Source: CAVUMR01 sp963742715 (GTDB lineage: Bacteria > Actinomycetota > Actinomycetes > Mycobacteriales > Micromonosporaceae). From it: 64,000 bases of DNA. The DNA lies in contig CAVUMR010000003.1 in the NCBI GenBank assembly GCA_963742715.1, positions 1,302,001 through 1,366,000 on the forward strand, written 5' to 3'. Position numbers and translations under genes: made by a program. The notes beneath the pieces are model-generated. The model did no database searches. It saw only the letters and a list, made by a program, of their open reading frames with translations, and was not told the DNA's origin. Of the stretch, positions 17,169 through 25,136 are shown in pieces (position 1 is the stretch's first letter; every line of letters begins with the position of its first letter).

Positions 17169-17400
17169 CGCGACTCATCCGTCACGGCGACGATCCCGGT
17201 GTACCGAATCGCGTGCCACAACTGCCAGTGACCGCTGTAGGGCTTACCCACCACGGTGGGTACAAGGGGCAGGGCCTTCGAGTGGTTCCTAGACTCCTCC
17301 CGTGGAGGTAGTAGGTGTGGAGTGCTTCCTCGCGTGCCGCGGCCGCGATGGCGGAGTCGTCGCCGTCCAGGATGCGACGAGCCGCCACGACGACCTCTCG
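17165..17400 (-). pseudogene. Frame-disrupted small gene in the Rhs island
   Basis: Two adjacent frames look protein-like in turn: first VVVAARRILDGDDSAIAAAA and EEALHTYYLHGRSLGTT (17390-17280), then, shifted, PYSGHWQLWHAIRYTGIVAV and TDESR up to the stop at 17165. A single frameshift near 17275-17285 would join them into one protein of about 75 residues. The stop overlaps the start of the 72-residue gene (TGATG), so the two once formed an operon. It could be a decayed immunity gene. No family is recognised. Confidence 0.4.
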
Positions 17401-17525
17401 GCGACAGTCGTCGGACCATCACGTCACGATGTGATCGGTCCGGTGTCGCGGACGGCGGGACTGCGGCCGGAGTCGCCAGTCCAAGCCAGGAGAGGAACAA
17501 GACGAAGGGGTTGCAAGCAGTCGCC

Positions 17526-17894
17526 TCACTGGACGGCCTCCCTCCGCCACACAGATTCGCCGATTGCCTGACCCCTGGGCGTTGTGTTCAGCCACACGAT
17601 CGAGCCAGGCATGACGAATGGGTCGCTCTCGGCGGCCCATTCCGAGGTAATTCGCAGAATCGCCTCGGCTGTCGACAGCGGCCAAGGAGAATACTCGACA
17701 CCCTCGATATCGCCGGCTGAGATCAACCCTTCTCCGAGCAGACGAGCGATGAGCCCGACAGCCAAGTCGCGACAATCCGATGGATCCGTGACGCCGGAAC
17801 GACGCACGAGATCGATGACTTCAGCAGCCGAGACCCAGTCTTCGGCGGCGCGCGCGAGAAGATCCTCGGCCAATGTCCTGTTGAGCGCATTCAT
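17526..17894 (-). CDS. Candidate immunity protein for the main Rhs tip
   Basis: A 122-residue, acidic, mainly helical protein (LAEDLLARAAEDWVSAAEVIDLVRRSG, DCRDLAVGLIARLLGEGLISAGD, AEAILRITSEWAAESDPFVMPGSIVWLN). ATG 17894 overlaps the stop of the Rhs tip by 4 bp (ATGA). The size, acidity and coupling to a toxin tip are the hallmarks of polymorphic-toxin immunity proteins. It has no signal peptide, so it would act in the cytoplasm and points to a cytosolic target for the toxin. The exact immunity family cannot be named. Confidence 0.68.
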   Translation of the reverse strand: MNALNRTLAEDLLARAAEDWVSAAEVIDLVRRSGVTDPSDCRDLAVGLIARLLGEGLISAGDIEGVEYSPWPLSTAEAILRITSEWAAESDPFVMPGSIVWLNTTPRGQAIGESVWRREAVQ

Positions 17895-20165
17895 TCGATG
17901 TGGATCTTTCCAGTTGTTCCATCGGGGTAGCGGATGTCGATCGTCCGACCGCCACTCTTGGATGCGTCTCGGATACCCACTCGGACACCATCGCTGCGCT
18001 CAATCCAAGTCCCCTTGTAGGTGGGGACGTCGACGGGAGTGCCGCCACGTGTCAGCGTCCCGTAGACCTCGTCGAGCTCGACGTCGGACCTAACCGTCCT
18101 TACGCCACTGCTGCGCCCCTTGGGAAGGCCGCCAAGGACGTCGTCGACGCCTGCGAAAGCCTCGTCTGCCGACCTTGCGGCATCGGTACGGTTGGATGCG
18201 GCTGGCCGTTGCGGCGCCGAGTTCGCAGCGTTACTGGAACCTCTCTTACTGGCCGCACTTGCACTGCGTGGCGCTGGGGCGGCCCTGTTGGGTCGGCTGA
18301 CGGAATCCGCTGGTTTCCGGCTGACGACCGGTGTCGTGGTGCTCGTGGTGTCGGGTCGGCCGCGTTGAGCCCCTTCCGCGGCGCGGACTTCGCGGTCGAT
18401 GCTAGCGGCGCTTCGCGACGAACCGTAGGCAACGCGCAGTTGAGTCGACGTCATCGGTACCGGCGCGCGGAACCCCGGTGCCCGGGTACCCGCACCGCCA
18501 CCGTCACGGCCCGGGATCGGCACCCAACCGACACTCTTGGCCCAACCGACCGCCTTACACCACCAGCTGCTGCACGGCCGGAAGGTGGCGAACGCCGCCA
18601 TGATCTCTTTGGTCTGATTCACCCCGCAGTGCGGGAAACAGCCGTGCCCGCCGCCGTCGGGCCGCATCAGCATCAGCCCGGACGGGTCGGCGTCGGTGAC
18701 CGGGTTGTGGCCGGCGTAGGTGTACGGGTCGATGTTGGTCACGTCGTCGAGGTCGAGCAGCACGTGTACGCCGTTGCCGTCTTCCGCCAGGTGGACGTGT
18801 CGAGCAGCCGGGTGTAGCCGCGGTTCTTGCCGAGCTCGGTGATCCGTCCGGCGAGCGCCTGGTCGTCGTCCCAGGCCGACTGCCACGAGGTCGGGTCGTC
18901 GATCTCCTTCGCCAGTACCGTGCCGCCGGAGCGGGCCGTCAGATGTTGCGTTTCCCGGACGAAGCCTTGGTAGAACCACTCGTCGTTGATCGATCCGCCC
19001 TCGGAGTCGGCGATCGGCACGACATCGGTCGACCCGTCGGCGTTGTGGTCACCGTGCAGGCCGCGGAAGATCAGGTAGTCGGTGGCGGTACTGCCGGCAC
19101 CGGTGCCGGTCACGACGCCGAACTTCCCGTACCCCCGGTAGTCCGACCAGGTCCGCTGTGGCTGCGGCAGCATGAGGTCGTAGTTGTAAGCCCAGCCGGG
19201 CTTGGTGTCGTAGTAGTAGGTGGTCTTCACCGTGGGCGATCCCGCGGCCTGGTCCGACACCTCGACCGACGCCACCGTGTACCGGTGGAACCAGGCGAAC
19301 CCGGCCGCACCACCGTCCGTCGGCGTCCAGTACATCGGGAAGCACCGCAGCTGGTTGTGGTCCGCGGTGCCCTGTGGAATGTTCGCCACGGTGCACTCGG
19401 CCGCGGTGTAGGTCACGTTGATGTAGCCGCCGGTGTCGGAGAGCACGCCGAACACGCGCCACTTGTTCATCGCCGGCGAGCCGGCTCCGACGTTGAAGTC
19501 GACCCGGTTGGCGCGGTAGGTGCCGTCCAGCCGTACTCCCGGAAGCGCCTTCGTCCCGCCGACCAGTCCGGTGCGGTCGATGTCGGCCATCCAGAGTTGG
19601 GGTTTCGTCGCTCCGCTGTCGTGGTTGTCCGGGAAGACGTGACCGATGTCGACCCGCTCCACCGAGCTGTACGCGGTGCCCGAGTAGACCTGCGTGGTGA
19701 TCGAACGCAACCGCTTGGTGATCCAGAACGTCGGCGTCGGCTTGTCGGTACACGCGCCGGTGCAGTTGAGGTCCCACGGCACGTCCGGATAGTTGCCCGC
19801 GTTGGTGTCGTTCAGCGTGCAGTTGATCGAGCTCGCACACCGGTCCAACGGCGTGAAACCTGGACGCGCCCGGAGGCGGGCACGTCGACGGTCGCGGTGC
19901 CGGGCGTCGGCCACACCGGCGCGGGTACGGCCGAATTCACCGCCGACCTCCGGGCCTGGTCGGATGGGAGCGCGGGCACCGGCCGGGGCTGGTTGGGCAC
20001 CGATCGCGCCTTCGCCGAGCCGGCCGGACCGCCCACCGGGTCGGCCAAGGCTGGCCCCGCGGACAGCAGGCCGGTCACCACGGCAGCCGCTGTCGCCACC
20101 CCAAGGCAGGCACGGAGTGGCCGAACTACCCCAGAACCGGCTACAACTGGCACAGAAGCCCCCAC
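17891..20165 (-). pseudogene. Rhs/YD-repeat toxin gene reduced by internal deletions, with intact C-terminal toxin tip
   Basis: Three pieces of one secreted actinobacterial Rhs protein lie in order but in different frames. Piece 1 (20165 to about 19858) has a signal peptide (CLGVATAAAVVTGLLSAGPALA) and ends in TVDVPASGRVQV. Piece 2 (about 19858-18775) carries the Rhs-body region CASSINCTLNDTNAGNYPDV to YTRLLDTSTWRKTATAY. Piece 3 (about 18775-17891) resumes at DDVTNIDPYTYAGHNPVTDADP and continues through the Cys-rich linker, a Ser/Arg/Ala-rich spacer and a compact C-terminal domain (VRSDVELDEVYGTLTRG, DGVRVGIRDASKSGG, RTIDIRYPDGTTGKIHIE). That domain resembles small BECR-type RNase toxins, though this is tentative. 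A complete protein would be about 2,000 residues; most YD repeats are gone. Confidence 0.78.
18487..18719. repeat. 233-bp direct repeat, copy 2 (main Rhs tip)
   Basis: Partner of 16639-16871, with two mismatches. It spans YAGHNPVTDADPSGLM to GRDGGGAGT in the main Rhs gene. On one side the flank is Rhs core, on the other a different toxin tail from copy 1. The duplication therefore covers exactly the pretoxin segment. Confidence 0.9.
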
Positions 20166-20345
20166 GTACGGTGATCAATGGAAACGGGCACATCTAATCG
20201 GGCACTCGCTCCAGACCGCAAGAGATGTCACCCGACCTGTGGATAACTTCCAGGGCTTTTACGGCGCGTGTCCGATATCTGACCTGACCAGCGAAGAAGG
20301 CCGCAGGTGGGCGGTACTGCGCCGGGCTCGTAGGCTGAGGCTGTC

Positions 20346-21155
20346 GTGATAGCCGTCAAGTGCCCGGTGCCGGCCCCGCTGGCGCCGTTCGTGACCTCCC
20401 TCGGGTACTACGAGGGAGAGTTCGCGCACGCGCTCGAGCGGGCGCTGCCGACCGGGCAACCGCAGCTACTGATCAACCTGCACGACGACAAGCTGCGGGT
20501 GTACGACGAGGACGGCACGGCCACCACCACGGTCGGCGGGGCCGCGCTGCAGGGCGTACCGGCCGGACCGGTCGTGATCGACGTCGCCGACCAGCGGGCC
20601 ACGATCTGCGTGTCGTTCCGCCCGGGCGGCGCCCACCCGTTCTTCACCACTCCGGCCTCCGCGATCGGCTCGGAGCTGGTCGACCTGGCCGACCTGTGGG
20701 GTCACGACAGCGCCACTGAGCTGCGGGAACGGCTGCTGTACACGGACACGCCCGAGGCGAAGCTGCACCTGGTCGCCACGACGCTGCTCAGGCAGGTGGT
20801 ACACCCGCTGGCCCCTGATCCGGCAGTTCGCCTCGCGGTGGCCGCGCTGACCGACGGCGCCCAGGTCGGGTCGGTGATCGACCGGCTGGGCTTCACCCCG
20901 AAGCGGTTCATCCGCTGCTTCACCGACCAGGTCGGGCTCACCCCGAAGAGATTTTCGCGGGTACGTCGCTTCCAGCGCGCGCTCGCCTCGGTGCCGTACG
21001 ACCGGCCGCCGGACTGGGCCGAGATCGCGGTCGCGTGTGGCTACTACGACCAGGCGCACCTGATCCACGAGTTCCACGAGCTGTCCGGCGACAGTCCGGG
21101 GCAGTACCGTCCGCGCAGCCGGAACGAGCCGAACCATGTACCGCTGAGCCGCTGA
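20346..21155 (+). CDS. AraC-family transcriptional regulator
   Basis: A 269-residue regulator starting at GTG 20346. The N-terminal half (PLAPFVTSLGYYEGEFAH, LPTGQPQLLINL, VSFRPGGAHPFF) is the cupin-like sensor region (DUF6597 type) seen in this subgroup. The C-terminal half has two helix-turn-helix units: VGSVIDRLGFTPKRFIRCFTDQVGLTPKRFSRVRRFQRAL and the second with WAEIAVACGYYDQAHLIHEFHELSG. It stands immediately upstream of two VOC genes on the same strand and may control them. The stop is 50 bp before the next start. Confidence 0.9.
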   Translation: MIAVKCPVPAPLAPFVTSLGYYEGEFAHALERALPTGQPQLLINLHDDKLRVYDEDGTATTTVGGAALQGVPAGPVVIDVADQRATICVSFRPGGAHPFFTTPASAIGSELVDLADLWGHDSATELRERLLYTDTPEAKLHLVATTLLRQVVHPLAPDPAVRLAVAALTDGAQVGSVIDRLGFTPKRFIRCFTDQVGLTPKRFSRVRRFQRALASVPYDRPPDWAEIAVACGYYDQAHLIHEFHELSGDSPGQYRPRSRNEPNHVPLSR

Positions 21156-21205
21156 TTCGCACTTTTCTCCAATACCGCGGCCCGGTGGCGGGGCAGGCTG
21201 GCGGC

Positions 21206-21637
21206 ATGACAACCATCAGCCTGTACCCCCGACTCGTCGTCGCCGGCGCCGCCGCGGCGATCGACTTCTACGTACGGACCCTCGACGCCAAGGAGACCGA
21301 GCGGTACACCACTCCGGACGGCAAGATCGTGCACGCCCAACTGACCGTCGGCGGTTCCACGCTCACGCTCAAGGACGAGGACTCCACCGATCCGGCGCCC
21401 GGCTCGCTCGGCGGTACACCGGTGATCATGACTCTCGACGTGTCGGACGCCGACGCGGTGGGTGCCCGGATGGAGGAGGCCGGCGCGACGGTCGTGTTCC
21501 CGATCGGGGACACGCCGTACGGCCAGCGGATGGGCCGGTTGCGGGATCCGTTCGGCCACCTGTGGATGATCAGCCAGGACACCGCCGAGGTGTCCGCGGC
21601 GGACATCCAGCGCGCGGTGGAGGCCGAGCAGCACTGA
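21206..21637 (+). CDS. VOC/glyoxalase-like domain protein (PhnB type)
   Basis: A 143-residue vicinal-oxygen-chelate protein: ISLYPRLVVAGAAAAIDFYVRTLDAKE opens the first beta-alpha-beta unit, HAQLTVGGSTLTLKDE follows, and the second unit ends GRLRDPFGHLWMISQD. The terminal motif G-R-x-x-D-P-F-G-H-x-W is typical of PhnB-like members, many of which have no proven enzyme activity. ATG 21206 is preceded by GGCAGGCTGGCGG. It lies after the AraC regulator, probably in one transcript. Confidence 0.88.
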   Translation: MTTISLYPRLVVAGAAAAIDFYVRTLDAKETERYTTPDGKIVHAQLTVGGSTLTLKDEDSTDPAPGSLGGTPVIMTLDVSDADAVGARMEEAGATVVFPIGDTPYGQRMGRLRDPFGHLWMISQDTAEVSAADIQRAVEAEQH

Positions 21638-21717
21638 GCCCAGCCACCGCGGAAGTCGGAGCGCGGAGCAGCGAAATTGCGCCGCGAATTGTCGCCGCGC
21701 TGGGGCACCATGATCCG

Positions 21718-22425
21718 ATGCCCGACGCAACCTTCAAAGACTTCTGCCTGGACGCCTCCGACGCGGCTGTCCTGAGCCGGTTCTGGGCTCAGGTGCTCGG
21801 CAGCTCCGCGGTGACGCCCAGCGACCGGACGACCAGGTTGGACCCACCGGCCGGTCGCCCGGAGAGCGAGACCCTCTGGATCAATCCGGTACCGGAGGCT
21901 CGCACCGGGCCGACCCGCGTGCACCTGGACCTGCGGTTGACCAGCGCGGATCCGCAGCCGCTGCTGGACGCCGGCGCGACCGTGGTACGTCCACCCGGCG
22001 AGGACCACTGGTGGGTGCTCGCCGACCCGGAGGGCAACGAGTTCTGCGGATTCCCACCGCGGGACGATCCACCGGTACGAATCACGCCGTTCGAGCTGAT
22101 CGTCAGCTGCCGCGACTCGATGGCGCAGGCCGAGTGGTGGGCTGCCCGCACCGGCGGGACCGCCCATGACCACCCGGACAAGGCGTTCTCCTGGGTCGAG
22201 GGCACGGCCGGCTTCCCGTGGGAGTACTGGGTATTCACCGAGGTACCGAACGGCAAGATCGTCAAGAACCGGATGCACTGGGACACCGAGTTGGCCGGGC
22301 CCGACCCTCAGCCGCTGCTGGATGCCGGGGCTACCGTGCTGCGGGAGCCGGGTGGCGACACCGACTGGTGGCTCATGGCGGACCCGGAGGGCAACGAATT
22401 CTGCGCGTTCGCACCCGAGGACTGA
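21718..22425 (+). CDS. Tandem VOC (glyoxalase_6-like) protein
   Basis: A 235-residue protein with two similar glyoxalase-like domains. The first (residues 1-120) starts FKDFCLDASDAAVLSRFWAQVLG and ends DHWWVLADPEGNEFCGF. The second starts at FELIVSCRDSMAQAEWWAART and ends DTDWWLMADPEGNEFCAF. The paired ADPEGNEFC motifs and the paired ADPQPLLDAGATV segments show an internal duplication. The Glu in the PEGNE motifs is the usual metal ligand. It probably confers binding or resistance to a small molecule, but the substrate is unknown. ATG 21718 follows the previous gene by 80 bp. Confidence 0.85.
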   Translation: MPDATFKDFCLDASDAAVLSRFWAQVLGSSAVTPSDRTTRLDPPAGRPESETLWINPVPEARTGPTRVHLDLRLTSADPQPLLDAGATVVRPPGEDHWWVLADPEGNEFCGFPPRDDPPVRITPFELIVSCRDSMAQAEWWAARTGGTAHDHPDKAFSWVEGTAGFPWEYWVFTEVPNGKIVKNRMHWDTELAGPDPQPLLDAGATVLREPGGDTDWWLMADPEGNEFCAFAPED

Positions 22426-22436
22426 CCGCGCCACCC

Positions 22437-22566
22437 CGCTGACCGCACCGCACTCGCGCACCGCACCGCACCGCACTCGCGCACCGCACCGCACTCGCGC
22501 ACCGCACCGCACTCGCTGACCGCACCGCACTCGCGCACCGCACCGCACTCGCTGACCGCGCCGCGG
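22437..22566. repeat. Degenerate short tandem repeat (CGCACCGCACTCG units)
   Basis: About 130 bp consists of repeated CGCACCGCACTCG / CTGACCGCACCGCACTCG units in irregular order between the VOC gene and the convergent RibD-like gene. It reads in several frames without stops, which creates meaningless Arg/Ala/Cys-rich frames on both strands. It is a probable slippage product. Confidence 0.85.
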
Positions 22567-22613
22567 TCATGTCCGGCGGCGTCCGGGGAAACGGCGTCCC
22601 GGCGAACACGGCC

Positions 22614-23351
22614 TCATTTCCGGATGTACCGGGTGATCAGGTTTCCGCCGGCCAGCAGTACGTGCGCCAGCGCCAACTCGTGCGGTGCGGTGACTCCACC
22701 GTCGATGATCCGGCCGGCGCCGGGACCGGCGAGTACCGGCGAGATGGTCAGGCACAGCTCGTCGAGCAGGTCGGCCGCGGCCAGCGAGCCGAGCAGGTAC
22801 GGTCCGCCCTCGCACAGGAGCTGGGTCAGCCCGCGCTCGGCCAACTCCTCCCGCGCGGCCGCCAGATCCAGCACCCCGTGGCCGTGTACCAGCACGTCCG
22901 CGTGTTCGGACAACGCCTCGCGCCGATCCTCCGGCGAGGCATCGTGGGTCAGCACGATCGGGCGGGTCGGCGCGTCGGTGAACATCGGGCTGTCCGGATC
23001 GAGCTCGAGCCGGCCGGACACGACGACCAGGGGCGGGTGCTCGGCCAGGCCGTTCGCCACCCGCCACTGTCGGGCGTCCTCGTCCAGGACCATCGCGCCG
23101 TAGCCTTCGTGCCGCAGCGTGCCGGCGGCCACCATGACCGCGTCGCACAGCCACCGGAGCAGCTCGAACACCCGCTTGTCCGGGTCACTGGACAGTCCTT
23201 CGGAGTACCCGGCGAGCGTCACCGCGCCGTCGGCACTGCTGACGAAGTTGACCCGCAGGTACGGCAGTGCGCGGTCGACAGGCGCGTACAGCGCGAGCAG
23301 CGCGTCGTCGTCGAGCGGCGTGTCGTCGGGGTCGGGCCAGAGCCTGAGCAT
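22614..23351 (-). CDS. RibD C-terminal-like pyrimidine reductase family protein
   Basis: A 245-residue DHFR-fold reductase. The N-terminus YLRVNFVSSADGAVTLAGYSEGLS carries the substrate loop, DAVMVAAGTLRHEGYG the NADPH-binding turn, and LTQLLCEGGPYLLGSL the second nucleotide motif. These are the marks of riboflavin-biosynthesis pyrimidine reductases and of stand-alone actinobacterial paralogues with unknown substrates. The deaminase half of RibD is absent and no other rib gene is nearby, so a role in riboflavin synthesis is not established. ATG 23351 starts it. Confidence 0.85.
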   Translation of the reverse strand: MLRLWPDPDDTPLDDDALLALYAPVDRALPYLRVNFVSSADGAVTLAGYSEGLSSDPDKRVFELLRWLCDAVMVAAGTLRHEGYGAMVLDEDARQWRVANGLAEHPPLVVVSGRLELDPDSPMFTDAPTRPIVLTHDASPEDRREALSEHADVLVHGHGVLDLAAAREELAERGLTQLLCEGGPYLLGSLAAADLLDELCLTISPVLAGPGAGRIIDGGVTAPHELALAHVLLAGGNLITRYIRK

Positions 23352-23414
23352 GGCCCCATCCCACCACCCGGGACCGCCGATCGTCGTCCCGAGCAGCTCG
23401 TTCGACCTCGCGAC

Positions 23415-24056
23415 CTACTTCGTGGACGGTGCCTCAGGCGCGGCATCGGGCACCCGCAGCCCGACCGCCCGGGTCAGCTCGGTGACGAACTCCGCGTCGT
23501 CGAGGCGACTCTGCCGGACCAGCAACGCACTGGTCACGGTGACCAGCTCGTCCTTGCCGACCCGCATCAGTTCGGCCGCGGCGGTACCGCTCTGCACACC
23601 GGCACCGAGCAACCGGTCCGCGGTCGCCTCATCCAGTACGTAGATCCAGGTGCGGTACGGACTGGGCTCCTCGGTGACCCCGGGTCCGGCGACCGTGATC
23701 TTCGGCTCGTACCGGTCGGGCAGCTTCGCGTCCGGGCAGCTCGCCTCCACAGCGTCGCGATCGGCGATCTCGGCCGCGCCGTACGCCGCGTCCCAGTCCG
23801 GATGGTTCCGTACCCGCGCGAGGGAACCGGCCAGCTGGTCGTGGATGCCGGCACCGGCCCGCTGCTTCTCGAGCGTGGGACTCAACGCGACACAGAGCCG
23901 GAGCTCGTCCCGGGTACTGACCAGCAGTGCCCGGTCGAGCGTCACGTCGGCATGCGCCGGCTCGTGCAGCGCGGTGACGATGAGCAGGCCGGCTGCCACC
24001 GCCGCGACCACGGTGGCGACCGTGAAGATCCGTCGAGTGGTCCTGGTACGCGCCAT
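23415..24056 (-). CDS. Unrecognised membrane-anchored or exported protein
   Basis: A 213-residue protein with a positively charged start (MARTRTTRRIFT) and one hydrophobic segment, VATVVAAVAAGLLIVTAL, at residues 13-30. It is followed by an extracytoplasmic domain with two cysteines (LCVAL near 54 and SCPDAKL near 107). The mature part is predicted alpha/beta with no known motif. A strong site, GGAGGACAGC, precedes ATG 24056. It lies 61 bp downstream of the metalloprotease gene on the same strand, so the two may be co-transcribed. Confidence 0.7.
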   Translation of the reverse strand: MARTRTTRRIFTVATVVAAVAAGLLIVTALHEPAHADVTLDRALLVSTRDELRLCVALSPTLEKQRAGAGIHDQLAGSLARVRNHPDWDAAYGAAEIADRDAVEASCPDAKLPDRYEPKITVAGPGVTEEPSPYRTWIYVLDEATADRLLGAGVQSGTAAAELMRVGKDELVTVTSALLVRQSRLDDAEFVTELTRAVGLRVPDAAPEAPSTK

Positions 24057-24117
24057 GGTTGCTGTCCTCCGTGGTCGGGTCCGGCAGCGGCGAATGGTCC
24101 GGCGGTGGCGAGGGCCC

Positions 24118-24867
24118 CTAGCCGCCGTCCATGCCGGCGACGACCGACGCGAAGTCGGATTGGCTCGGCCAGTAGTTGGGCCAGTTGTCGCAGCCGTACC
24201 CGACGACAGTGCTGTGCATGATGCTCGGCTGGCTGCAGTCGCCGTTGTCGTCCAACAGGCCGAGTACGTGCCCGGTCTCGTGGTTGATGAACGCGCGGCC
24301 GGTGTTGTCGAGCCGCCCCCCGGAGCTGAACACCAGGTAGACGTACTCCCAGACGTAGTCGGTGTGGCCGTAGTCCGGGTTGTACACCGGGTTGTCGTGT
24401 ACGACGCAGTTGTAGTAGTTGGCCGGCGGGCCGCAGTTGGCGCTCCAGTCCCAGCCGTAGTGGTACTCGAGTTCGATGGTGTTGCGGGTGTCCGGGTCGT
24501 ACGACGTGCAGTTCGAGTTGGTCACCCACAGGTCGAGGCGCCAGTCGCCGGTGCCGTCCCAGACGTGCGCGAAGTCGAGCTCGTTGAGCGTCTCGTGCAG
24601 GAAGGCGCGGGCCTCGCTGTTGCTCACCTGCGAGGTGTCATGCGACTCGGCGCAGTACTGCTCGTCCTGCGCGCCGGCACTGCTCCCGGCCGACGCGTAG
24701 TGGAACTTGTTCTGGTGCCGGTCGGGGCTGCGGTGCGACGCGTTCGCCGGGGATGCCGGCAGCACCAGCGCCACCACGAAGACGGCGAGCCAGAACAGCA
24801 CCGTCCAGGCCGGTATCGGTCCGTCCTGTCGGGCCACCGCGACGGGTGGGGGAACCGGTGTCCGCAC
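24118..24867 (-). CDS. Secreted snapalysin-like zinc metalloprotease
   Basis: A 249-residue protein starting at GTG 24867, 5-8 bp after GAGGAGGC. A membrane-spanning or signal segment (WTVLFWLAVFVVALVLPASPANA) lies at residues 22-44. The catalytic motif is INHETGHVLGLLDDNGDC near 192-209: H-E-x-x-H-x-x-G-L-x-D, with Asp as third zinc ligand as in snapalysins (M7), followed by a Met-turn SIMHSTV. The mature chain is Tyr/Asn/Cys-rich. Secreted proteolysis is the likely role; the exact specificity is unknown. It has more cysteines (about six) than typical snapalysin. Confidence 0.82.
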   Translation of the reverse strand: MRTPVPPPVAVARQDGPIPAWTVLFWLAVFVVALVLPASPANASHRSPDRHQNKFHYASAGSSAGAQDEQYCAESHDTSQVSNSEARAFLHETLNELDFAHVWDGTGDWRLDLWVTNSNCTSYDPDTRNTIELEYHYGWDWSANCGPPANYYNCVVHDNPVYNPDYGHTDYVWEYVYLVFSSGGRLDNTGRAFINHETGHVLGLLDDNGDCSQPSIMHSTVVGYGCDNWPNYWPSQSDFASVVAGMDGG

Positions 24868-25136
24868 CGTGCCTCCTCGAACCGGAGGAATGGGATCTAC
24901 GGCCACTAGCGGGCCGCAATCACCGCGAGGACGGCAGGCTACCGCGATACCGGCGACAACGGAATAAGCGCAATAAAGTAGCTGGTCAGGTCCGTCCCAG
25001 CGGGCCTCAGCCGGCCGCTGTGCAGCCCGCTCCGGGAGTCCTGCACGCCGCTCGGCCGGCCGCTCCGGGAGTCCTGCACGCCGGTCGCCTTGCATGCCGG
25101 TCGCCTCGCAATGCCGGTCAGGCGACCGCTGCCCGG

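Noticed and set aside
22308..22609. Frames with repeated RECGAVRECGAV-type sequence
   Set aside because: They are translations of the short tandem repeat at 22437-22566 and not a gene.
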